Shown here in pieces: positions 26,604 to 34,788 of a stretch of DNA of 64,000 nt. A model generated the notes under the pieces. It was not told where the DNA came from and made no database searches. It worked only from the letters and a program-made list of their open reading frames with translations. This DNA comes from Thermococcus guaymasensis DSM 11113 (lineage in GTDB: Archaea; Methanobacteriota_B; Thermococci; Thermococcales; Thermococcaceae), in contig NZ_CP007140.1 in assembly GCF_000816105.1 (NCBI RefSeq), positions 1,638,388 through 1,702,387 of the forward strand, given 5' to 3'. The translations under genes and the position numbers were made by a program. Each line of letters begins with the position of its first letter. Positions within the stretch are counted from its first letter, which is position 1.

Positions 26604-27553
26604 ACGCTCTTTTTAATCTCTCTTTTCAGACCCTCTATGAGCTCTATTAACTCGTCCACATCCTTTACTTCCTCAAGGCTATCCTTTGGTATGAGCGGAA
26701 CCTCCGAGACAACCTCCACCTTTGACTTCTCAAGGACGAAAAGACCGCCGCTGTTTATTACCCTCCCCACTTCTGCCACCATCTCGGCCCTTCTCACCGT
26801 CGAGCGAGTCTTCCTCTCGTCTACCCCCGTCAGGAGGGTTACCTCGTCTTCCCTTGAGAGGGCGTTGAATGGAGCTCTTTTGACCTTCACAACTCCCATT
26901 CCAAGCTCTTTGAGTCTTTCGAAGACGTCTCTTTCGAGGGGCGTCTCGGGTTCCGCCGGCTTGAGCTTGGCATCGACTTTTGCTCTGAGGACGTCTATTG
27001 GCTCGGCTATCGGCTCATCGAAAAGCTCTTCCATCCTCAGCGCAACGTCGAGTGAAACCGCCTGCTCGTTCCGTTCGTAGTTCAAGAGGCTTTTCCGTGA
27101 CACTCCTAGCAACGAAGCAAGTTCCCCAACGGAATAACCGTGCTTTTCCCTCAGCATCCTGAGGAGTTCTCCGTTCACCCGGACGTAAAGCCCCCCGCGC
27201 TCGGCGAAGATTGCCGGAAGTTCGCCCTCAACGAGAGCCCTGTAGAGCGTGGCGGGGTTAAGTGCGTAAATCCCAAAACGCTCGTAGATAACTCCTTCCT
27301 CTATCTCAGAGTTCTTGGTCCTGAGGCCCACGATGAGGGGTGAAGCCCCGAACAGCTTGGCGAGTCTTTTTAGGTCATCCGCTTGTTCCTCTGTAACCGT
27401 GTCGATATTGGTAACTACCTTAATGAAGAGAAGCGTAAAGAGCCCACTTGCCGCGAGGTCAAAACACCCTCCCCTAAGCTCGACCCTCGCGACCTTCAGG
27501 CCGGATTTCTGAAGTATCCTTTCAACCACGTTTATGAGTCTCTCCCTCTCCAT
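26600..27553 (-). CDS. Putative HTH transcriptional regulator (COG1395 type)
   Basis: 317 residues. The N-terminal 120 residues look like a nuclease-fold-like or ligand domain. A Cro/XRE helix-turn-helix follows (EKHGYSVGELASLLGVSRKSLLNYER, about 134-159). The C-terminal part is mixed alpha/beta with VLEKSKVEVVSEVP. This layout is the conserved archaeal COG1395 group, function unknown. A CTTAAAAGG TATA element about 27 nt upstream of the ATG suggests a leaderless transcript. Divergent from the acetyltransferase gene. Confidence 0.8.
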   Translation of the reverse strand: MERERLINVVERILQKSGLKVARVELRGGCFDLAASGLFTLLFIKVVTNIDTVTEEQADDLKRLAKLFGASPLIVGLRTKNSEIEEGVIYERFGIYALNPATLYRALVEGELPAIFAERGGLYVRVNGELLRMLREKHGYSVGELASLLGVSRKSLLNYERNEQAVSLDVALRMEELFDEPIAEPIDVLRAKVDAKLKPAEPETPLERDVFERLKELGMGVVKVKRAPFNALSREDEVTLLTGVDERKTRSTVRRAEMVAEVGRVINSGGLFVLEKSKVEVVSEVPLIPKDSLEEVKDVDELIELIEGLKREIKKSV

Positions 27554-27599
27554 CAAGTTTTAAATATGAGATGATCCTTTTAAGTTTAAGGTGCTAGTG

Positions 27600-28133
27600 A
27601 TGAGGCCCATCATAGTTAAGGGACAACGGGTGAGCCTAGCTGTACCTCTGAGAGAGGACGTTCACCTGATATGGAAGTGGTACAATGATAGAGCCGTGAG
27701 AAAATACCTTACTAAGCCCCACGAAGTGTTCTTCTACGAAGACGAGATGGAGTGGTACGAGGCAATAAGGCGGGAAAAGTCGAGGGAAAAGGTTTTCGCA
27801 ATCATCAAAAACGACTCAAAAACCCTTCTGGGCCTCATTGGTCTTCACAGCATTGACTTCCACAGCAGAAACGCCGAGCTCGGCTATTTTCTCGGGCCGG
27901 AGCACTGGGGAAAAGGCTATGCGACCGAGGCCGTTTCGCTCGCCATTACATATGCCTTTGATTGGCTCAACCTCAGAAAGCTCTACGCTAGAGTCTTCGG
28001 CTCCAACCTTGCTTCTATAAGAGTACTCGAAAAGAACGGCTTTGAACTGGTTGGGAGACTTAAAAAGCACCAGTACGTTCCTGGAGAAGGTTTCGTTGAT
28101 GTGCTTATATACGAGCTCCTCAGGGGGGAGTAG
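27600..28133 (+). CDS. GNAT family N-acetyltransferase (RimJ/RimL-like)
   Basis: 177 residues. The acetyl-CoA-binding region is GYFLGPEHWGKGYATEAVSLAI, followed by ARVFGSNLASIRVLEKNGFE, both typical of RimJ/RimL-like GNAT enzymes. It transfers acetyl to an amine; the substrate is unknown. GGTG precedes the ATG at 27600. The stop is 2 bases before the CTG that seems to start the channel gene, so the two are probably one transcript. Confidence 0.87.
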   Translation: MRPIIVKGQRVSLAVPLREDVHLIWKWYNDRAVRKYLTKPHEVFFYEDEMEWYEAIRREKSREKVFAIIKNDSKTLLGLIGLHSIDFHSRNAELGYFLGPEHWGKGYATEAVSLAITYAFDWLNLRKLYARVFGSNLASIRVLEKNGFELVGRLKKHQYVPGEGFVDVLIYELLRGE

Positions 28134-28135
28134 CC

Positions 28136-29584
28136 CTGTGTGAGTACGTTTACAGCAACGGGAAGAAGTGCAGGCTGAAGCCGGTAGAGGGCTCGAAGTA
28201 CTGCCCCCTCCATATTCCCTACGAAGAGGGGGAGAAGCTTCTGGGTGAGCAAATACAGAAGGTTAAAGCCGAAAAGTTTGCGGAGAGACTTAAAGCCGGC
28301 CAGGGCTATTTTGAGGGTGTTTACCTGTACGACGTTGCCATAACAGGTTTCACGTCGGAGAAAACACTTGTTTTCAAGAACTCTCAAATAAAGACCCTTA
28401 TCATAGACGGTTCGTCCATCAAAGGTCTTGTAGTGACTGGCTGCACTATAGAAAGGGTAATTATCTTTGACACGAGGCTTGAAGTCCTTCTGTTTAAGGA
28501 TTCCAAGATCTTCGGTCTGAACGTTCTCCGCGTCGATTTTGGTGGTCACATCTCGGTTCGCAATTCAGACGTCAAATACCTCATGATAAACTCTACACGT
28601 TACATGGGTAGAGAGGAGGAGGGAGAAGAGGCCGCTTACGGTGAAAAGAGGGAAATTTCCGGACTGATCGAAATCTCGGGCCTTAAAAACGTTAGAAGAA
28701 TCGGGATAAACACCCGCTATCCTCTTCTTAGGAAAATCCTCATGGAGCACGGTCTCAACGTTTCTGAGAGCAAGGAGAGGATCGTTCGTGCCAGGGAGCT
28801 GGTTCTGAGGGATGTAAGCTTTGATACTGCACCACGGTTCAAAAGGCAGGTAAGGCTCACCGTAAGGGGCTTTTCGGGCCGGTTGACCCTCGAAAACCTT
28901 GAAGTCTTTGGCCACGTTGAGATACATCAAAGCAGGCTCATATCTCCCGAGTTCGTTCACCTCAGGATTGAGAGCAACTTCATTATCCGAGGGTCATCGG
29001 TACTGGTATCCCCAACTTGGGCAATAACTGTTCTTCCAGCCCTTCCAATTGAGCTCAACGTTGGGGGCTTCGTCATAGTGGAGGAGTGTACCTTCAACAA
29101 CCCCTACGCTGAGGAAGTCTTTTACCGCCTTGCCCGGACGAGCTGGGAAAAGAGTGGGGACTTTGAGAGGGCCGACCAGTACTACTACCTCGAGATGGTC
29201 GCCAAGAGGAAGATAAAGGCCTCCGCGAGGAGAAGGGGATGGAAGAAGCTCCTTAAAAAAATGGAGATACTCTTCGAATGGCTCTTCGCCGACTTAACCT
29301 GTAAGTATGGAACCGACTGGAAGAGGCCGATACTGATATGGCTGGCCGCCGTCAACGTTTTCTTCCCGATCCTCTTTTTCCTGACGGGAAGCGTCCGGGG
29401 ACTCTCCAGCAGTCTGGGCTTCCTCGACTACGAGTACTTCAGCATAGTGACTGCAACAACCCTCGGCTACGGGGACTATCACCCGGTGGGCGTGGGAAGG
29501 GCTATAGCTTCAGTTGAGGCCCTCTTCGGAATGTTCATGTGGGCGGTGTTCCTGACTGTGTTCGCGAGGAAGTACATGAGGTAG
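28136..29584 (+). CDS. Ion channel protein with N-terminal zinc-site and beta-repeat region; apparent CTG start
   Basis: The frame is open upstream of the first GTG (28430) back to 28100, with protein-like content and no ATG, GTG or TTG. A CTG at 28136 lies 5 nt after GGGGGAG, giving about 482 residues. Residues 2-25 hold C2, C11, C22 and H25, a possible zinc site. The middle (about 60-330) has repeated short beta-like segments resembling pentapeptide or solenoid repeats. The C-terminal about 85 residues have two membrane helices around TATTLGYGDYHP, the potassium-selectivity filter of Ion_trans_2 channels. It is probably a potassium channel with a cytoplasmic sensor. If the CTG is wrong, the start is at GTG 28430. 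Confidence 0.75.
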   Translation: MCEYVYSNGKKCRLKPVEGSKYCPLHIPYEEGEKLLGEQIQKVKAEKFAERLKAGQGYFEGVYLYDVAITGFTSEKTLVFKNSQIKTLIIDGSSIKGLVVTGCTIERVIIFDTRLEVLLFKDSKIFGLNVLRVDFGGHISVRNSDVKYLMINSTRYMGREEEGEEAAYGEKREISGLIEISGLKNVRRIGINTRYPLLRKILMEHGLNVSESKERIVRARELVLRDVSFDTAPRFKRQVRLTVRGFSGRLTLENLEVFGHVEIHQSRLISPEFVHLRIESNFIIRGSSVLVSPTWAITVLPALPIELNVGGFVIVEECTFNNPYAEEVFYRLARTSWEKSGDFERADQYYYLEMVAKRKIKASARRRGWKKLLKKMEILFEWLFADLTCKYGTDWKRPILIWLAAVNVFFPILFFLTGSVRGLSSSLGFLDYEYFSIVTATTLGYGDYHPVGVGRAIASVEALFGMFMWAVFLTVFARKYMR

Positions 29585-29625
29585 AAACCTTTAAGCCATC
29601 GGTCATAATTTCAACGGGGATAGGA

Positions 29626-30768
29626 ATGAAAGAAAGGGTGAGAATTGGGTTCATAGTAAACCCCATAGCAGGGATGGGCGGAAGGGTCGCACTGAAGGGA
29701 ACCGACGGCGTCGTGGAGGAGGCGATAAGGAGGGGTGCGAGGCCCATCGCGGAGGATTTCGCAAGACTTTTCCTCCGGGAGCTGAGCGGCTATGAAGAGG
29801 CCGGAAAGCTTGAGTTTCTGACCGGGCCGGGCCCCCTTGGAGAAAACGTTTTGAGGGAATTTGACTTCCCCTTCGAGGTCATCAGGCACAGGGAAGTGGA
29901 CTACCGAGAGGTTCTCGGCGTTAGGATACCTAACACAACTTCGGAGGACACAAAGGAGCTCGCCCGCAAGATGCTCGGGAGGGTTGAGCTAATTCTCTTT
30001 GCAGGCGGGGACGGAACAGCTAGGGACGTCTTCAGCGTTGTTGGAAAGAGAGTTCCGATCCTCGGGATTCCAACGGGCGTTAAGATGTTCTCCGGGGTCT
30101 TTGCGGCGTCCCCCGAAGACGCGGCTAGGCTGCTCGTCGAGTTCATCAGGGGAAACGCCGAGCTAGTTGAAAGGGACGTGATGGACCTCGATGAGAACGC
30201 CTTCAGGCGCGATGAAGTAAGACCAAAGCACTACGGAAAGGCCCTCACGCCCCACGTTGAGCTACTCCTTCAGGGGGCAAAGGAGCCCGCGAAAACGGAC
30301 GAGGCCGAAGACGTTGACGCAACCATAGAAGCCCTCGTCGAGGAGCTGGAAGATGGGATCTACTTCTTAGGGGCCGGTTCCACCATAAAGAAGCTGAAGG
30401 ACAGGCTGGGCATAGACGGAACGCTACTCGGCGTTGACGTCGTTGAGATAAAGGACGGTAAGGCTAGGCTCCTCGTGAAGGATGCGGCCGAGAAAGACCT
30501 ACTCCGCTTCGTCGAGGAAAACCCAAGGATAATCGTTACCGTTATAGGGGGTTTGAACTTCCTCTTTGGCAGGGGGAACCAACAGTTCTCCGCTGAGGTT
30601 CTAAGGAGGGTTCCAAAGGAGAACGTCATCGTCGTTGCCACGCCCTCAAAGGTTAAGGACGGCTTTGTGAGGGTCTACACCGGCGATAAGGAAGTGGACG
30701 AGAAGTTCAGGGGCTACATCCGCGTCCGCATCGGTCCCTGGAGGGAAAGGCTTGTGAAGGTAGTTTGA
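29626..30768 (+). CDS. ATP-NAD kinase family protein (COG3199)
   Basis: 380 residues. IGFIVNPIAGMGGRV is the N-terminal motif and FAGGDGTARD the GGDGT phosphate-binding motif of the NAD kinase/diacylglycerol kinase superfamily. Later LGIPTGVKMFSGVFA and VVATPSKV fit the COG3199 group, which is distinct from the main NAD kinase of the order. The substrate is unproven. The ATG at 29626 follows GGGGATAGGA. Confidence 0.82.
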   Translation: MKERVRIGFIVNPIAGMGGRVALKGTDGVVEEAIRRGARPIAEDFARLFLRELSGYEEAGKLEFLTGPGPLGENVLREFDFPFEVIRHREVDYREVLGVRIPNTTSEDTKELARKMLGRVELILFAGGDGTARDVFSVVGKRVPILGIPTGVKMFSGVFAASPEDAARLLVEFIRGNAELVERDVMDLDENAFRRDEVRPKHYGKALTPHVELLLQGAKEPAKTDEAEDVDATIEALVEELEDGIYFLGAGSTIKKLKDRLGIDGTLLGVDVVEIKDGKARLLVKDAAEKDLLRFVEENPRIIVTVIGGLNFLFGRGNQQFSAEVLRRVPKENVIVVATPSKVKDGFVRVYTGDKEVDEKFRGYIRVRIGPWRERLVKVV

Positions 30769-30842
30769 TGCTTTTTATCCCTGCACGTTAACCGATATCC
30801 TTTTAAGTTTTCGGTTCTATAACTTTTACTAGGTGGTAAAAG

Positions 30843-31442
30843 ATGGTGTACTATGCTCACGCGGCTGACCCATTTACATTTGGGATGTGTTTTGTGTTAT
30901 ACTACTTTTCGATACCCGTGGCAGTGCTGCTGTGGCTCTGGCATAACTATGTCTACATCAAGAAAAGGAAATATCGTCTGAAGAGACTTGCAGTCGCGCT
31001 GTTGGTGGCCTTTTTCATAACGTCTATCTCAGGGTTTGTACTGCTGGATCAGTACCTTTACCTCCATACACCGTATGATGAAAAGATAACATGCTTCTCG
31101 TCTTCATGTATAACTTCGTCAGCACTGGTTACAGAGTACGGCTTCGATAAGGAGGAGCTGGAAGCAATGGGTCTTCCATCCTTTGGCATAATAAGGGCCT
31201 ATCGTCTGTTTGATACCGGACTTTCTCACGACCTCAAACTCCCCACAAAGCTGAATAATGTCATCATGATACGACCATGGTTAATCCTTCCGGTCGTCGA
31301 CGTTTACGTCTACGAAATGTCGCAGGATGGTACCAAAGAGATCGTAGATAAAAAGCACTATTACCTCGTTTGGCCAGTATCCCCCGGAGGATTTTTGACA
31401 GAGAAGTTCAACTTTGAGTTCACAGTGATGATCAACAGCTAA
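30843..31442 (+). CDS. Uncharacterised membrane protein, 199 residues
   Basis: Two hydrophobic segments lie in the first 75 residues (FVLYYFSIPVAVLLWLW; LAVALLVAFFITSISGFVLL) with a basic loop KKRKYRLKR between them. A domain of about 125 residues follows that would be outside the cell and contains a close cysteine pair (CFSSSC). I do not recognise it. AGGTGG precedes the ATG, and CCTTTTAAG near 30800 is a plausible TATA box. Codon and base use are slightly more AT-rich than in neighbours. Confidence 0.65.
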   Translation: MVYYAHAADPFTFGMCFVLYYFSIPVAVLLWLWHNYVYIKKRKYRLKRLAVALLVAFFITSISGFVLLDQYLYLHTPYDEKITCFSSSCITSSALVTEYGFDKEELEAMGLPSFGIIRAYRLFDTGLSHDLKLPTKLNNVIMIRPWLILPVVDVYVYEMSQDGTKEIVDKKHYYLVWPVSPGGFLTEKFNFEFTVMINS

Positions 31443-31454
31443 CAGAGTTAAAGC

Positions 31455-31478
31455 GGAGGCCTTTGGTTTTTAGCCTCC
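31455..31478. terminator. Hairpin between convergent genes
   Basis: GGAGGC and GCCTCC flank a T-rich 12-nt loop just after the membrane protein gene and facing the cysteine desulfurase gene. Confidence 0.4.
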
Positions 31479-31525
31479 CATCCTTTTAACACTCTTCCGG
31501 ATACTCGTTGAAAAGAGAATTAAAA

Positions 31526-32722
31526 TCACCTGAGGTTCTTAACAAGCTCCTCCATGACACTGAGGAAGGTTTCCACCTCTTCGATGCTGTTGTAGACGTG
31601 GAAGGATGCCCTAACGGTCCCGTTTATTCCAAGCTTCTTCATCACTGGCAGGGCGCAGTGGTGGCCGCTCCTAACCATGATGTTGTGCTCGTCGAGTATG
31701 GCCGCGACGTCGTGCGGGTGCAGACCGGGCACGTTAAAGCTCACAACGCCGGCGTGCTTGTTAAGGTTCCTTGGCCCGTACCAGGGCACTTCGAGCTCAT
31801 CGAGGCCCTGGGTAATGCGCTTCACGAGCTTGTGCTCCTGCCTCTCGATTTTGTCTATTCCAATCTTCTCAATGTACCTTATTCCGGCGGCGAGGCCTAT
31901 CGCACCGCCTATGTTGGGAGTGCCCGCTTCAAACCTCTCAGGTGGGTCTGTCAGCTTGTAGCCGTCGAGGTCTACGTCCTCAATCGTCCCGCCGCCTATC
32001 AGGGGCGGCTCGAAGACGTCAAAGAACTCCTCGTTGATGTAAAGGACGCCTATTCCGGTCGGCCCCATCGGCCCCTTGTGGCCAGACAGCCCTAAGAAAT
32101 CCACATGGAGCTTCTTCACGTCCACTTCCATGTGGCCGGCGCTCTGGGCGGCGTCAACGACAAATATCGCTCCTTCCTCCTTTGCCATCTTCCCGAGCTC
32201 TTCAACCTCGTGGATAACACCGAGGGCGTTCGAGACGTGCTGGATCGCGACGAGTTTGGCGCCTTTAATCTTCCTTTCTGCATCACTTAAATCGAGATTG
32301 CCCTCGTCGTCACCGTCTATGAACTCCAGCTTCAGGCCGAGCTTTTTCGCCAGCCTCTGCCAGGGGAGTAAATCCGAGTGGTGCTCGTAGGGGGTCGTTA
32401 CTATCTTGTCTCCCCGCTTGAAGATGCCCTCAAGGCCGAGGGCGACCAGGTTGAGGCTCTCGCTGGTGTTCTTGGTGAAGACTATCTCCTCAAACTTCGC
32501 GTTTAGGAAGTCGGCGACGACCTTCCTGCTCTCCTCGTACTTGTGGGTCGCCATCTGGGAGAGCCTGTGGACGCCGCGGTGGACGTTGGCACGGTACTTG
32601 AGGTAGTACTCGTCCATTGCTTCGATGACGGGCTTCGGCGTGAGAGAGGTGGCGGTGTTGTCGAAGTAGATAACCTCGCTTGTCAGCGGGATGTCTTTCC
32701 TTACATCCTCCGGAATCCTCAT
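31526..32722 (-). CDS. Cysteine desulfurase, SufS/CsdA type
   Basis: 398 residues of the class V aminotransferase family. The PLP lysine is in LSGHKGPMGPTG, the substrate/persulfide cysteine region is SGHHCALPVM near the end, and NTSESLNLVA is the N-terminal phosphate-binding segment. It removes sulfur from cysteine for Fe-S or thio-nucleoside synthesis. The start codon overlaps the stop of the 97-residue ORF upstream, so they are co-transcribed. No suf scaffold genes are adjacent. Confidence 0.92.
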   Translation of the reverse strand: MRIPEDVRKDIPLTSEVIYFDNTATSLTPKPVIEAMDEYYLKYRANVHRGVHRLSQMATHKYEESRKVVADFLNAKFEEIVFTKNTSESLNLVALGLEGIFKRGDKIVTTPYEHHSDLLPWQRLAKKLGLKLEFIDGDDEGNLDLSDAERKIKGAKLVAIQHVSNALGVIHEVEELGKMAKEEGAIFVVDAAQSAGHMEVDVKKLHVDFLGLSGHKGPMGPTGIGVLYINEEFFDVFEPPLIGGGTIEDVDLDGYKLTDPPERFEAGTPNIGGAIGLAAGIRYIEKIGIDKIERQEHKLVKRITQGLDELEVPWYGPRNLNKHAGVVSFNVPGLHPHDVAAILDEHNIMVRSGHHCALPVMKKLGINGTVRASFHVYNSIEEVETFLSVMEELVKNLR

Positions 32723-33012
32723 GATACCACCTCCATGACTCCAGCACAGTCGTAAACAATCCTCGCGATTTCTTCCCCTTTCTTGGCGTCTTCTAAAAGT
32801 TTAACTATTATCCTTCCGCTTGGATAAATGCTTACCTCGTAGCCGTCCATTTCAGCAATGAGCATCATATTCGGGAGAAGCTTTTTCACGGTGTAACCTT
32901 TCTCTTTCAGGCACTGCGCTGTTTTCGTCAGGTCGAGCTTTATCCTCCTCTCCCATGAGTAGGCCCCTATAACGACACCTTTCATTGTGACACAGGGCTT
33001 TGAGATGATCAT
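32719..33012 (-). CDS. Uncharacterised small protein coupled to cysteine desulfurase
   Basis: 97 residues, mixed alpha/beta with two cysteines (SKPCVTM and VYDCAGV). I do not recognise it. GGTGAGAGC precedes the ATG, and it overlaps the cysteine desulfurase gene by 4 bases (ATGA), which suggests a shared role, perhaps as partner or acceptor. That is inference only. Confidence 0.65.
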   Translation of the reverse strand: MIISKPCVTMKGVVIGAYSWERRIKLDLTKTAQCLKEKGYTVKKLLPNMMLIAEMDGYEVSIYPSGRIIVKLLEDAKKGEEIARIVYDCAGVMEVVS

Positions 33013-33143
33013 GCTCTCACCGTTTGATTCTCTGCCGGCCGGATTTTATGGGTTTCTCAAACCTTAGGTTAAAGGAGGAACTCCAGAAGTTAAGAACCAT
33101 CGGTTTAGGAAAGCCTAATATTTGTCTCCGCGTACTACGAACC

Positions 33144-33890
33144 ATGTTAAGGGAAGCCTTGAACAAAAAGGAAGTCAGGTACCTGCTCTTGATAATTTTC
33201 CTGTCCTTTGGTTTAAGTGCGACGGTTCTTTCCCTGATCGGCATGTCGTACTTTATCCCCCAGTTTCTAACCCTTGCCCTTACTGATTCTGTTAACCCCT
33301 GCACATTCGCCGTTTACACGCTCTTTCTAATCGCTCTCTCGGTGAAAGGGGTTGATAAGAAGAGGCTCTATCTAGTTGGGCTGTCCTTCGTTGCCGCTGT
33401 TTACGTCTCCTACTACACCCTTGGGCTGGGCCTGACTTTCATAGCTGGCAGGATACCGCTTGAATGGGCAGGCTACTTCGCGATTGCATTCGGTATTTAT
33501 ACGATTATCACGGGCCTCGCGGAACGCTCCAGGACTGGTGACAAAAGGGCCCTTCGCAGGAAGATGTTCTCGGCAGATACGACGGTTATAGGTGCGCTGA
33601 TACTCGGGATCAGTGTTTCCACGACCCTCCTTCCATGCTCCGCTGGTCCCTACCTCGTCTACGCGGCTGTTATAGCAAGGTCATCGACCGCGATGGTATT
33701 CCTCCTCCTTGCCCTCTACAACCTGATATTCGTCCTCCCCCTTCTCGTGATACTCTTTGCGATGGGGAGCCTGAGAGAAAGCAAGGAGTTCTCAAGGGCT
33801 ATGGTGAGGCATTCGGCGGAGCTTTCGGTTGTTGCGGGGGCTCTGCTCATCGTAATAGGATTGTGGATCCTCGGCATTTTCAAGCTTTAA
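33144..33890 (+). CDS. CcdA/DsbD-like membrane thiol-disulfide protein
   Basis: 248 residues with about six membrane helices. Two conserved cysteines sit in DSVNPCTFAVYTLF and TTLLPCSAGPYLV, the positions used by CcdA to carry reducing power across the membrane. The partner would be an extracellular thioredoxin-like protein, not seen here. The ATG at 33144 is chosen because a CTAATATTTG element lies about 27 nt upstream (leaderless), and the longer frame to 33024 starts inside the divergent promoter. Confidence 0.8.
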   Translation: MLREALNKKEVRYLLLIIFLSFGLSATVLSLIGMSYFIPQFLTLALTDSVNPCTFAVYTLFLIALSVKGVDKKRLYLVGLSFVAAVYVSYYTLGLGLTFIAGRIPLEWAGYFAIAFGIYTIITGLAERSRTGDKRALRRKMFSADTTVIGALILGISVSTTLLPCSAGPYLVYAAVIARSSTAMVFLLLALYNLIFVLPLLVILFAMGSLRESKEFSRAMVRHSAELSVVAGALLIVIGLWILGIFKL

Positions 33891-33895
33891 GGTAT

Positions 33896-33911
33896 CGAAA
33901 GATTTAAAAAG
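33896..33911 (+). promoter_or_regulatory. Promoter of tRNA-Met
   Basis: CGAAAGATTTAAAAAG is a BRE plus TATA element just after the CcdA-like gene, predicting a start near 33930, about 18 nt before the mature tRNA. Confidence 0.6.
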
Positions 33912-33947
33912 CTCTTCCGAAAGGTATAGGTCGAGCGCTCGGGCCGT

Positions 33948-34055
33948 GCCGGGGTAGCTTAGCCTGGTCAGAGCGCTCGGCTCATAGGGCCGCTCCCCTT
34001 CGGGGGAGCCTGAGAAACCGAGAGGTCCGGGGTTCAAAGCCCCGCCCCGGCACCA
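33948..34055 (+). tRNA. Elongator tRNA-Met (CAU) with a 30-nt intron
   Basis: Acceptor GCCGGGG (33948-33954) pairs with CCCCGGC (34045-34051); A73 and an encoded CCA (34053-34055) follow. The anticodon stem is CTCGG/CCGAG and the loop CTCATA|A, giving CAU. The intron occupies 33987-34016 after position 37. The splice site is a textbook bulge-helix-bulge: CTCA pairs with TGAG, with three-nt bulges TAG and AAA cut between the second and third base. The G1-C72 pair rules out the initiator form, and tRNA-Met introns at this site are known in Thermococcales. Confidence 0.95.
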
Positions 34056-34788
34056 TTCAAACTTCGCCTGCACGACGTCGAGCTCTGCTCGACGCACGGG
34101 ACGATAGTCCCGTTGAGTTTGATCAAGGTTTGTGATTCTTTTCGTGAAGTGCTGTTCTGAGGAGAGTTTGCACTTTTAAAGGTGGTGCCTTTTTGCAGGG
34201 AATCCCTCTTCAAAGGGATTATAGAGAGGGGGTTTCTCTCCAAAAGCGCTCCGGAGGAGCGCGAGTAATAGCAAACCCTAATGTGAAGGCTCCAAACTTT
34301 GGGATTCTAACCCTTCAGGAGCATTTCAGAATGCAAACCAGCAACAATCTATTAGATAGAGGAATCACGAACTTTGATGAAACTTTGCAGATCAAAGTTT
34401 CAGCGTTGACGGAAGATTAGGTGCTCTTTTAAAGTTACTCAATTTTGAGTTGAGTTTCTGCTTGAGTTGCTTATTGGAGGAGTGTTTCACTTTTCCATGG
34501 CGCCCGAAGGGCGCCAAAATAAATTCCGAAACTGCTTTGAAAGTGGATTTTTTGAGGTTAAACTCGCTCCAGAATTGGCAACTTTGTTAGTGTACGACTG
34601 ATTTTTACCCATTGGCAGGAAGTGTAGTCCTTTTGTTCGAACTTTTCCAAAAGTCTGCTTTTCTGGCGAAAAGTTTCATTAAATCTAAAGTCTCTCTGGT
34701 ATTCTGAGAGCATAAAAAACAAAGTCAGTGGCCGCTTGAAATAGGTCTAGCTTTCGAAGAAAACGGGGAAGAGGATTTATTGAGACCT
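34056..34788. other. AT-rich, hairpin-rich island without genes
   Basis: No convincing gene is present in this 733-base stretch after tRNA-Met. Perfect hairpins include 34076-34094 (7 bp), 34096-34113 (7 bp), 34201-34220 (7 bp), 34224-34240 (5 bp), 34246-34262 (7 bp), 34321-34334 (5 bp), 34370-34399 (9 bp arms), 34437-34450 (6 bp) and 34499-34515 (7 bp). AACTTTG-like words recur. It may be a decayed mobile element, an RNA-rich region or a terminator cluster. Confidence 0.6.

Noticed and set aside
34193-34420. Possible 75-codon gene in the hairpin island
   Set aside because: It crosses several hairpins, begins without a ribosome binding site, and has no recognisable product.
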